A DNA stretch of 64,000 nt from Paracentrotus lividus (Eukaryota; Echinodermata; Echinoidea; Camarodonta; Echinidae): the NCBI GenBank assembly GCA_940671915.1, contig CALNVZ010000649.1:7875791-7939790 (forward strand). The letters run 5' to 3'. Below the pieces are notes generated by a model. That model searched no databases. It worked only from the letters and a program-made list of their open reading frames with translations, and was not told where the DNA came from. Positions 37,801 through 39,734 of this stretch are shown here, piece by piece (positions within the stretch are counted from its first letter, which is position 1; each line of letters opens with the position of its first letter). A program made the translations under genes and the position numbers.

Positions 37801-38454
37801 GCAAGAAAAGGGGCATTGCATATTACTCTCACTGCTCTTTTTTGCAGTTTGTATATTCTTGATAAGTTCTGTTGTGAATTTGCAGCCCAAATGACAATGC
37901 AGTATATAATAAAAGGATAAATTAATGTGTAATTAATGTGTAACGTAGTTATCATTTGGTGGACTTTTCGTCAAACCTTCAGTCATATGTTTCATTTTCT
38001 GTTTTCATTAAAACCAACTTGATTTCAGAGTGGACTTCCTTAAATCTATGTCTGATTTATAGACAAAAAAGATTGATCAAATGTTAAATAATTACACCAT
38101 GCTTTCCTTTATTTTATTTCAAAACCTTAATACAACACCTAGTTAAAAATTAAATTTATCTCTCTACTGTTTCAACAACAAAAATATCATTGTCATTGAC
38201 ATTGTCATTGTCTCTCGAATTTTAGCTTTGGGACAGATCCACTCTGCCAAGGCGACCATGGATCACCCCTGATGTACCGCCGGAGCAGGGATGACAAGTG
38301 GGCAATAGTAGGTATTAACACAAAGGGAGAGTCATGCTCTCGACGAAATCGCTTCGGAATCTACACGAGGATCGACGATGACCTGACCCAATGGATCAAC
38401 AACATGACGAGCAACTGTGCCAACGATCACATTCCTTCTGATACAATGCTTTAA
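2806..38454 (+). CDS. Mosaic complement-type gene: CCP / F-type lectin / FIMAC / NTR / S1 pseudoprotease
   Basis: At least 22 exons with consensus splice sites form one + strand gene; the start codon and signal peptide lie upstream of the window. Modules in order are: one CCP, an F-type lectin, a run of CCPs, FIMAC/Kazal, a Pro/Ser-rich linker, an NTR-like module, one CCP, and a trypsin-fold domain ending in a stop at 38452-38454. Nearly every exon begins and ends in phase 1, the usual arrangement of shuffled extracellular modules. Known relatives in part are sea urchin SpCRL/SpCRS (CCP, fucolectin, FIMAC), complement factor I and C6/C7 (FIMAC), and MASP/C1r (CCP plus S1). A secreted, disulfide-rich immune recognition protein is inferred. 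Odd points are an extra base in 11774-11948, a stop in 22421-22632, an out-of-phase exon at 25485, and lost catalytic residues. Whether all the exons are used in one mRNA is unproven. Confidence 0.8.
3250..3400. repeat. GGAGG-rich repeat, inverted partner at 6870-7030
   Basis: The segment carries CTCCCCTGGAGGTCAACTCC and related short blocks. The reverse complement of 6870-7030 contains the near-identical CTCCCCTGGAGGTCTACTCC followed by a similar series of GAGGACA-type blocks. The two could be the ends of one 3.8-kb element or independent copies of one family. I saw no coding potential for a transposase between them. Confidence 0.4.
3541..3960. other. GC- and CpG-rich island in intron, no gene recognised
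   Basis: About 400 bases are far richer in G+C and CpG than the surroundings. Reading frames on the minus strand are open for up to about 100 codons, but they lack a recognisable domain and are best explained by composition. It ends just before a TTAA-flanked MITE at 3995. Candidates are an internal promoter, a fragment of a structured RNA repeat, or part of a larger transposon; none can be chosen from sequence alone. Confidence 0.4.
3995..4326. mobile_element. MITE with TTAA target duplication
   Basis: The 332-bp segment is flanked by TTAA at 3991-3994 and 4327-4330. Its ends are inverted: TCCGATAAGGG on the left and TTATCGGA on the right. TTAA duplication is the hallmark of piggyBac-like insertion. 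No reading frame for a transposase is present, so it is non-autonomous. Confidence 0.6.
4785..5000 (-). mobile_element. LINE 3' end fragment
   Basis: Read on the minus strand, this ends in repeated TTGAAACTTGAA units, the sort of short 3' tail that CR1-like non-LTR elements leave. The inner part, GCCTCGATAAGCCCTTGGCT on the minus strand, resembles a LINE 3' untranslated region. The tail resembles that of the better-preserved minus-strand LINE at 36603-37990. Bases 5000-6690 hold AT-rich intron, two G/C homopolymer runs and nothing I can name. Confidence 0.45.
6700..6866 (+). mobile_element. LINE-type 3' end with TTGAA tail
   Basis: A block starting GATTGCTGCCACGGGCCTTG runs into an AATAAAGAATTGAATTGAAT tail of at least four pentanucleotide units. 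This is characteristic of the 3' terminus of CR1-like non-LTR retrotransposons. A truncated relative lies at 50-95. No reverse-transcriptase frame remains upstream. Confidence 0.5.
7155..7262 (-). mobile_element. tRNA-derived SINE fragment
   Basis: On the minus strand GAGTTCGATTCCAGA is a good match to the polymerase III B-box, preceded at the usual spacing by a degenerate A-box-like TGGTTTTATCACTTGACTGG. It does not fold into a full tRNA cloverleaf by eye, so a SINE head is more likely than a gene. Confidence 0.45.
7306..7431 (+). CDS. F-type lectin exon a (N-terminal third)
   Basis: This is a 42-residue phase 1-1 exon between a TTTCAG acceptor and a GTAAGT donor. RAIGARTSQKET...NSWLAVDG matches the start of F-type lectin (fucolectin) domains, usually GKPATQSS...ASRAVDG. 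In active family members a His follows the Cys near this exon's end as part of the HX26RXDX4(R/K) sugar motif. Here the codon at 7425-7427 gives Arg instead (YCSRT), so fucose binding may be weakened or altered. Confidence 0.75.
7440..8360 (+). repeat. Four scattered copies of an exon-edge repeat
   Basis: GGTCATTTTAGAGATAACA or a close variant recurs at about 7446, 7513, 8247 and 8336. Near some copies there is a degraded version of the CAGTACTGCTC that precedes the exon's donor site. The pattern suggests local duplication of the 3' edge of the lectin exon and its flank. The copies no longer code for anything recognisable. Confidence 0.4.
8852..8947 (+). CDS. F-type lectin exon b (sugar-motif exon)
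   Basis: This is a 32-residue phase 1-1 exon. NPWWKAEM is the family's NPWW(K/R)VDL core strand, and NVTNIRIYNRLDRPDY is its VxxVxVYNRxD strand. With the Lys completed by the next exon, RLDRPDYK satisfies the RXDX4(R/K) part of the fucose-binding motif. The Arg and Asp contacts are therefore kept even though the upstream His is not. Confidence 0.8.
9569..9826 (+). CDS. F-type lectin exon c (C-terminal half)
   Basis: This is an 86-residue phase 1-1 exon that completes the lectin jelly roll. VGAEVRVGVYED and the closing LSLCEVEVYTHE are close to the family consensus (GAxVRVG and LxLCEVEV). LPCGEPI and VIQCRRQG supply the conserved cysteines between them. The whole lectin spans about 160 residues, within the usual family size. 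Confidence 0.85.
9880..10290 (+). repeat. TCA/ATC trinucleotide microsatellite
   Basis: Roughly 400 bases of imperfect TCATCA repeats with TTC interruptions fill the intron up to the polypyrimidine tract of the next exon. The open frames across it are low-complexity and not genes. A similar ATC-rich tract surrounds the MITE at 62404-63131. Confidence 0.85.
10304..10531 (+). CDS. CCP exon 2 (long form)
   Basis: This is a 76-residue phase 1-1 exon directly after the lectin. Its cysteines are GCIVPHV, RFECKPGYNL, LVCLSDSSWD and PVCNP, so all four CCP cysteines and the Trp are present. The first Cys lies 11 residues in, giving a longer lead than usual that can serve as the lectin-CCP linker. Confidence 0.85.
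11774..11948 (+). CDS. CCP exon 3, carries a +1 frame disruption
   Basis: Acceptor CCAG precedes 11774 and donor GTAAAC follows 11948. The 175-base length is one more than a multiple of three, whereas neighbours are exact multiples. Entering in phase 1 gives QTCTVQQIN (first CCP Cys) and then a stop. The rest of the module, YNHGDIISFSCNDGYEKEF to PDMPACKP, is open in the next frame. One surplus base in the ATTAATTAATGG stretch near 11793-11804 accounts for it. Either the exon is genuinely broken, or skipped (skipping keeps the frame), or the assembly has an error. Confidence 0.7.
12251..12433 (+). CDS. CCP exon 4
   Basis: This is a 61-residue phase 1-1 exon between ACATAG and GTATGA. ASCNAPSLPDHM, LAVSCEVGF, PRCVKGRWT and NVICE give a complete four-Cys CCP with the expected Trp. 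It directly follows the frame-disrupted exon, so its phase shows that skipping that exon would preserve the reading frame. Confidence 0.85.
12564..13780. mobile_element. TTAA-flanked non-autonomous element, 1.2 kb
   Basis: TTAA at 12560-12563 and 13781-13784 flanks inverted ends: CTCTTTGTGTGCCA on the left and TGGCGCATAAAGAG on the right. The interior has no transposase frame. A smaller palindromic MITE (12975-13155) sits inside, so that insertion is younger or was co-mobilised. The ends resemble the CTCTTTAGCAC family at 25805 and 55038. Confidence 0.65.
12975..13155. mobile_element. Palindromic MITE, copy 1 of 3
   Basis: This is one of three related ~190-bp palindromes (also 13985-14172 and 26807-26998). 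Ends read AAGGTACCTTCCAAAAGTAA and its inverse, followed inside by GCCGCGG and a GTGAACGCC block. The centre holds a shared AAGTCAATGGAAGAATAATA. This copy is nested within the TTAA element at 12564-13780. Confidence 0.7.
13985..14172. mobile_element. Palindromic MITE, copy 2 of 3
   Basis: Same family as 12975-13155: AAGGTGCCTTACCAAAAGTA at the left edge, GCCGCGG and GTGAACGCC inside, the AAGTCAATGGAAGAATAATA centre, and an inverted right arm ending near TAAGTACCT. It lies only 0.8 kb from copy 1 but outside the TTAA element, so the two copies arrived separately or by local transposition. Confidence 0.7.
14584..15140. mobile_element. Relative of the CCCTAAAAGGCC piggyBac-type MITE
   Basis: It starts after TTAA (14580-14583) with CCCTATTCTGACTGGTC. 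Like the intact element at 62404-63131 it then has a C-run followed by CTCAGTCTCGGCCG and a GATCGCCGC block, and later TTATGCTAATTTTATGCAT and TTTCTTATGTAT phrases. The right end is not clear, so the end coordinate is approximate. Confidence 0.45.
15203..15388 (+). CDS. CCP exon 5
   Basis: This is a 62-residue phase 1-1 exon between AAACATAG and GTAAGC. APCPRPGRGD, IRYSCVEGWN, RECNNGQWTGS and PECRIA give all four cysteines and the Trp. GRGDLSS contains an RGD tripeptide in the first loop; this may be chance, but it is an accessible position in a CCP fold. Confidence 0.85.
15919..15957 (-). mobile_element. Partial tRNA-like SINE head
   Basis: The minus strand reads GGCAGGATAGCTCAGTCGGT followed by AGAGTGGTGGTCTTG. 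This is an excellent polymerase III A-box and anticodon-arm-like sequence. The expected B-box and acceptor stem do not follow, so this is a truncated tRNA-derived element and not a tRNA gene. It abuts the transposon beginning at 15967. Confidence 0.55.
15967..20333. mobile_element. 4.4-kb TIR element filled with GATGTCGG motifs
   Basis: The ends are inverted: CCCAGCTAGCA at 15967 and TGCTAGCTGGG ending at 20333. Between them the sequence is dominated by copies, in both orientations, of GATGTCGG and its complement, often fused as palindromes such as GACATCGGGCCGATGTC. Bases 15982-17107 form three exact 375-bp units; 17107-19020 is progressively degraded; 19020-19990 is mostly free of the motif; 19990-20333 carries it again. 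Short open frames inside follow the repeat phase and are not genes. No transposase and no clear target duplication are visible. The superfamily is undetermined. Confidence 0.75.
15982..17106. repeat. Three 375-bp higher-order repeat units
   Basis: The phrase around GACGTCGGGCCGATGTC starts at 15982, 16357, 16732 and again, diverged, at 17107, an exact 375-base step. Within each unit there are three related sub-blocks of about 132, 121 and 122 bases, each opening with a TCGGGCCGATGTC-like or TCGGCCCAATGTC-like core. This is a trimeric higher-order repeat. The units differ at only a few positions, so they were copied or homogenised recently relative to the rest of the element. Confidence 0.85.
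20703..20912 (+). CDS. CCP exon 6
   Basis: This is a 70-residue phase 1-1 exon between AAACAG and GTAAGC. PPRCMLPQRS, LRSCNPGYTP, TGCSNVGEWT and PICG supply the four cysteines and the Trp. A decayed partial copy of its 3' half follows at 20936-21030. Confidence 0.85.
20936..21030 (+). pseudogene. Decayed duplicate of the 3' half of CCP exon 6
   Basis: TATAATCCAGGTATACTCCC mirrors TGTAATCCAGGCTATACCCC in the exon at 20827. The end GTGCCAATATGTGGTAGGCC mirrors the exon end and donor GTGCCAATATGTGGTAAGCC. The middle is diverged and the donor is lost (GTAGGC). It has no acceptor of its own and is best read as a tandem duplication remnant. Confidence 0.75.
21264..21485 (+). CDS. CCP exon 7
   Basis: This is a 74-residue phase 1-1 exon between TCTCTACAG and GTATGA. 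RFCAKPSY, LSRCSLPGEYV, RTCAEGSWSG and PSCG form a complete CCP. The stretch between the first two cysteines is longer than usual and acidic-polar (NGVDTKELSSYPHDELPEG). Confidence 0.85.
22421..22632 (+). CDS. Degenerate CCP-like exon ending in a stop
   Basis: A good acceptor (TCCTATGCAG) leads in phase 1 into 70 codons that end in a stop at 22630-22632. LLIYCRMPSWSR and KPDVC look like the second and fourth cysteine regions of a CCP, while the first and third cysteines and the Trp are missing. No donor site is obvious after PDVC. It may be an alternative last exon giving a short lectin-plus-CCP protein without the FIMAC and protease parts, or a dying exon that is skipped. The sequence does not decide between them. 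Confidence 0.5.
22633..24750. other. Intron without recognised features
   Basis: About 2 kb of AT-rich intron. I see no splice-flanked CCP exon, no TIR pair and no long open frame. A small imperfect hairpin (24485-24570, arms around AAAAATGCTCAAAAT) follows in the same intron. Confidence 0.5.
24760..24830 (+). mobile_element. SINE/LINE tail, copy 1 of 3
   Basis: GTAAGCGCTTTGGGCCTACT and GCGCGAGTATAAATATTAAG match the widespread GCGCTTT...GCGCTATATAAAT 3' tail of invertebrate SINEs and their LINE partners. Related copies lie at 59420-59510 (+) and 60304-60375 (minus). Confidence 0.5.
25485..25672 (+). CDS. CCP exon 8, out of phase by one base
   Basis: Acceptor TTAATTGCAG precedes 25485 and donor GTATGC follows 25672. 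IIFTCNRGYNRDG, TTCVFGEWSH and PRCI are clear CCP parts ending in phase 1. The 188-base length is one short of a multiple of three, and a phase 1 entry meets a stop within three codons. The first Cys can be read as NCVRGPD in the module's frame or as LCERPRH in another frame, which suggests a small indel near the exon start. Skipping it, or splicing from a differently phased donor, are alternatives. Confidence 0.6.
25805..26056. mobile_element. CTCTTTAGCAC MITE, copy 1 of 2
   Basis: The left end CTCTTTAGCACC and right end GTGCTAAAGGG are inverted. TTAA follows on the right, and the left has TTTA, probably a decayed TTAA. The interior GTGCTGTCCGATTCTGC, ACACCCTGTTGCAAACA and GTTAGGGAGTAAG blocks are shared with the intact copy at 55038-55321. 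Confidence 0.65.
26500..26670 (+). CDS. CCP exon 9, duplicate of exon at 31679
   Basis: This is a 57-residue phase 1-1 exon with donor GTGAGT. TCPELQPPYHG, VHFMCNQGYQ, LTCLPTGNWSH and PTCI form a complete CCP. It matches the exon at 31679-31846 at 43 of 55 aligned residues, so the two are recent duplicates. The acceptor reads CAGGAG, so splicing may begin at 26500 or 26503; both keep the frame and differ by one residue. Confidence 0.85.
26807..26998. mobile_element. Palindromic MITE, copy 3 of 3
   Basis: Third member of the family at 12975 and 13985, about 14 kb from them. The left arm has CTTACCAAAAGATAAAATCG and GTGAACACCG, the centre AAAGTCAATGGAGGAATAAT, and the right arm is its inverse, ending CTTTTGGTAAGGCGCCTTA. 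Confidence 0.7.
27130..27610. repeat. CA-rich microsatellite plus arm of inverted-repeat family
   Basis: CACACACCCTCACCC-type repeats (27160-27390) are followed by about 190 bases matching both arms of the element at 35325-36075. Shared phrases are GAAGATTGTCTGT, ATTCAGTCATGC, GGATGACTCTACCAAGACAT and ATATCATGA. This looks like one end of that element family with its microsatellite core. Confidence 0.6.
28027..28278 (+). CDS. FIMAC (follistatin-like / Kazal) module exon
   Basis: This is an 84-residue phase 1-1 exon. DGPCDLITCELWQRCVI and ICGCISPRDCPA are the follistatin-like N-terminal half; ICGTDGKNYTSMCHLKARAC is the Kazal-type half (consensus VCGSDGxTYxNxCxLxxxxC). Together they form the factor I/membrane-attack-complex module found in factor I, C6, C7 and sea urchin SpCRL/SpCRS. 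The dozen cysteines are nearly all in conserved positions by eye. It sits between the CCP run and the Pro-rich linker. Confidence 0.85.
28345..28430 (-). mobile_element. Fragment of the CCCTAAAAGGCC MITE family
   Basis: On the minus strand GTCGCAAATTTGGTCTCAAA and GAAAAAAGTCATGAAACG closely match 63006-63062 inside the intact element at 62404-63131. A second shared piece, TGTACACAAAATCACGTTT, lies at about 28720. These are broken relics of one family. Confidence 0.55.
28968..29065. mobile_element. ~100-bp palindromic MITE, copy 1 of 2
   Basis: The arms carry ATTGGAGGGGTAAGC and GCTTGCCCCTCCAA around a central GTTATTAACACACAA, with outer GGCGTGAGAAAGCTCTGAGG and its imperfect inverse. A second copy lies at 57146-57258 inside ZZZ3. 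The whole unit can fold into a single hairpin. Confidence 0.65.
29309..29512 (+). CDS. Pro/Ser-rich linker exon leading into NTR module
   Basis: This is a 68-residue phase 1-1 exon. It begins with a proline run (TPPPPPPAGPND), continues acidic and Ser-rich, and ends with FCDADQCPTSTAEELCQNS. The low-complexity start is a likely flexible linker, as in the Ser/Thr/Pro region of SpCRL. The closing three cysteines probably open the NTR-like module finished by the next two exons. Confidence 0.7.
29943..30041 (+). CDS. NTR-like module, middle exon
   Basis: This is a 33-residue phase 1-1 exon, VAYANRWDVNTGILEMEIYE followed by VMFGEMQTWSQ. It has the alternating strand pattern of netrin/C345C domains (a KVxVLxVE-like strand followed by Y/V-rich strand). 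On its own it is weak, but it fits between the Cys-rich end of the previous exon and the CxCP exon after it. Confidence 0.6.
30150..30530 (+). repeat. Dispersed repeat shared with 54286-54925
   Basis: ATCACAAAAACCACTTGAGA, GTCAAAGATCACGGAGGTCA and AAATTCTGAAAT recur here and, with small changes, in the ZZZ3 intron at 54527-54925. It is an old interspersed repeat with no coding content. Confidence 0.55.
30627..30827 (+). CDS. NTR-like module, last exon
   Basis: This is a 67-residue phase 1-1 exon. ERGCICPSF...EPYIIGF matches the netrin/TIMP/C345C hallmark Cx(C)P...YLIMG. The remaining sequence is hydrophilic with VFLYSTTVYDE. C345C modules close C3, C4 and C5 in complement, while NTR modules also occur in procollagen enhancers. 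The type cannot be fixed by eye. Confidence 0.65.
30983..31310 (-). mobile_element. LINE reverse-transcriptase C-terminal fragment
   Basis: The minus strand encodes YGSETWNVKTIKGCILRRTE followed by ARIRKMCGV and LRWMGHEMRK. This is the conserved C-terminal end of non-LTR reverse transcriptase ORFs (YGSETW...RRLRW.GH). Upstream on the same strand KGKIYKSCVRTAM continues the match in a different frame, so there is at least one frameshift. The copy is 5'-truncated and inactive. Confidence 0.75.
31679..31846 (+). CDS. CCP exon 10, just before the protease domain
   Basis: This is a 56-residue phase 1-1 exon between CCAACAG and GTGAGT. TCPELQPPTNG, IIGCDQGYQ, LVCLPTGNWSH and PKCI form a complete CCP. 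It is a duplicate of exon 26500-26670. The second half is almost identical at DNA level, while the first half differs mostly at amino-acid-changing positions. Confidence 0.9.
32329..32573 (+). CDS. S1 protease-like domain, exon a (position 57 region)
   Basis: This is an 82-residue exon, phase 1 in and phase 0 out. WPWLSIVHR and CSGTLLCQQWVLTTSSC correspond to WPWxVSL and CGGSLIxxxWVLTAAHC of trypsin-like proteases. The catalytic His57 codon is TCA (Ser) at 32496-32498. The usual R|IVGG activation site reads GNILADDD, with no basic residue before the Ile, so proteolytic activation of the usual kind is not possible. Confidence 0.85.
33103..33292 (+). CDS. S1 protease-like domain, exon b (Asp102 region)
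   Basis: This exon is phase 0 in and phase 1 out. VTLGEYNVSV is the VxLGxHxl strand, VDRIILHDQY is the IIxHPxY strand, and DVALLHLSEPVEL carries the catalytic-position Asp102 in its usual DxALLxL setting. ARTICLPSG closes the N-terminal barrel. Asp102 is therefore kept although its partners are not. Confidence 0.85.
33652..35224. mobile_element. TA-flanked 1.57-kb TIR element with repeated internal motif
   Basis: TA at 33650-33651 and 35225-35226 flanks perfect 20-plus-base inverted ends (CACAACAAAAAAAGTAAGTC and its complement). TA duplication fits Tc1/mariner-type insertion. No transposase frame is present. A short motif near ATGCTTCAATGAACAC recurs about nine times: forward at about 33795, 33850, 33979, 34146 and 34286, mixed near 34665, and inverted at 34735, 34880 and 35069. 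Subterminal inverted similarity (AAAAATGTCACTTTTCAAAA type) extends 200 bases inward. Confidence 0.8.
35325..36075. mobile_element. Inverted-repeat element with GT-microsatellite core
   Basis: About 190 bases at 35325-35520 reappear inverted at 35900-36075. Shared phrases are CATGATATGTCTTGGTAGGG and AGACAATCTTCATAAG and their complements. The core is 350 bases of GTGTGTGGGTGTGTG-type repeats. It ends about 40 bases before the acceptor of exon 36114. A one-armed relative lies at 27130-27610. Confidence 0.7.
36114..36309 (+). CDS. S1 protease-like domain, exon c
   Basis: This exon is phase 1 in and phase 2 out. PTIVGWGTASG is the conserved VxGWGxT strand, MPLVDQTKC is the xxxV.xxxC segment and DRMLCAGKR is the xMxCAG segment. 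Acceptor GAACAG lies just after the GT-cored repeat element; donor is GTATGT. Confidence 0.85.
36603..37990 (-). mobile_element. 5'-truncated LINE, interrupted by a MITE
   Basis: On the minus strand 37955-37515 encodes KLQKRAVRVICNAPF, CELYQLRLAMFMY and YYAGPKLWNSLPA. These are the conserved C-terminal segments of CR1/L2-like non-LTR reverse-transcriptase ORFs. The 3' end carries repeated GAATCTT units at 36600-36625. A TIR element (36854-37168) is inserted in its 3' untranslated region. The 5' part, including the catalytic RT core, is missing. Confidence 0.75.
36854..37168. mobile_element. GTCTCC-rich TIR element with TAA duplication
   Basis: TAA at 36851-36853 and 37169-37171 flanks inverted ends (GGGTGCCATCTCACTTCGCG and GCGAAGCGAGACAGCACCC). 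The 3-bp TWA duplication suggests PIF/Harbinger-type insertion. The interior is made of many GAGACGTCTCC and GTCTCCGAGAC palindromes in both orientations. It is non-coding and nested in the LINE. Confidence 0.7.
38226..38454 (+). CDS. S1 protease-like domain, last exon (position 195 region) and stop
   Basis: This exon enters in phase 2 and ends in TAA at 38452-38454. DPLCQGDHGSPLMY corresponds to DxCQGDSGGPLxC; the Ser195 codon is CAT (His) at 38257-38259 and Gly197 is Ser. The specificity residue 189 is Pro. WAIVGINTKGESCSRRNRFG and IYTRIDDDLTQWIN are the conserved end of the fold. A 16-residue tail follows. With Ser at 57 and His at 195, ordinary serine-protease catalysis is not expected. 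Confidence 0.9.
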
Positions 38455-38496
38455 AACTGCTAAATGCCACATCAACCTTGTATAGTCCTGGAATAT

Positions 38497-38502
38497 AATA
38501 AA
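38497..38502 (+). terminator. Polyadenylation signal AATAAA
   Basis: A canonical AATAAA lies 43 bases after the stop codon of the mosaic gene, followed by a T-rich GTGTCCAGTTTTGTT region. It is the nearest and most likely 3' processing signal. Confidence 0.6.
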
Positions 38503-39199
38503 AGTGTCCAGTTTTGTTAGCCAGAAAAAAAACTTTCTGATTATGCTATTAAGGTAGGGCCTATATGCCCACTTAAATGATTACAAATTTATCCCATATT
38601 CTTTTCAATATTTAAATTCCTTTTTGTTACTAAGTACATGTAACATAATATTAGATATGCAATTTTTCAGAAAATTCCCTTAATTCAGGAAATTTATTAC
38701 TCTAAATTACTGCATTTTTATGTATTTTCAGCCCTTTTTGCCCATATACATAGTATGCATGCTTTGTCATGTTTCTTTTGTCAGTTCCAGGATTTATGAA
38801 AGATCCTGAGTGGCATCTGTGCAATTAAGGCCCATTCTTACATTCCTCTTTTATGATATTAAGTCCATTTATAGGTTATTTTATACTGAAATATACAATA
38901 TGTTGTTAGTTGTCGTGATTAAAAACAAACAAACACTAAGATCCTATACACAAGATTTTGGTATACCTCTCGTGTTGCCAACATACTGTAATGGTGCACC
39001 TTTAGATAATAAATTTATTATTTTACTATCGTCATCCAAGTATGGTTTGTCCTAAACGAAACTCTTACGTTGACCCTGCAGCTAAGGATTGAGTAACAGC
39101 AACTAAAGCGACTAAGAGGACAAATGTTTGTTCTCATTGGACGATGTACATTTTGTCTCGAGGTTTTTCACTTTGATGAATGTGTTTTTTCTTAATGTA

Positions 39200-39335
39200 T
39201 CAGGACAACAAACCCCCTGGACGATTACACCTGAGGACAACTACCCCCCCCCCCCCCCCCCCCCCCGGAATAGGGTTAGGTGGTAGATTTTGGGTGGGGA
39301 TAATTGTTTGGGGCTAGTTGTCCTAAAACCATTTT
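39200..39335. repeat. GGACAACTA-type repeat with C homopolymer
   Basis: AGGACAACAAACCCCCTGG and GAGGACAACTACC are followed by a C run, then the inverted GGGGCTAGTTGTCCT. The inverted GGACAACTA phrases suggest a small MITE with a homopolymer core. Sequence between 38503 and 39199 shows nothing recognisable. Confidence 0.4.
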
Positions 39336-39734
39336 ATTTTCTTCTTCCAGAAGACATCTTTAGTGTTGTATATGAATATATCTTTATTATAATTTGTGTT
39401 CAATATTATGAGCTAATTTCAGTTACAGTGCAATATTTTTTTTTAAATTACACATACAAATCAATTTAAAGTGGTAAACTGCGAGTAATCAACTTGTGTT
39501 TGGATCATATATCATCTTTGAATGACTATTATTATCAAGCGTAAATATTACTCTATGTTATCTGCATTAAGTTTGCCATATATTAGTATATTGTTTTTTG
39601 AAGACTGCCTTATAGGATTTAGATTTTAATCAGGAAAGTATGTTTAATCTTGCCAAACATTTAATAAAATCCAAAAAGAAAATGCACAAGTGCTTGTTTT
39701 TCCATTGCTCATTTTGCCCCTGTTTTAGTAAAAA

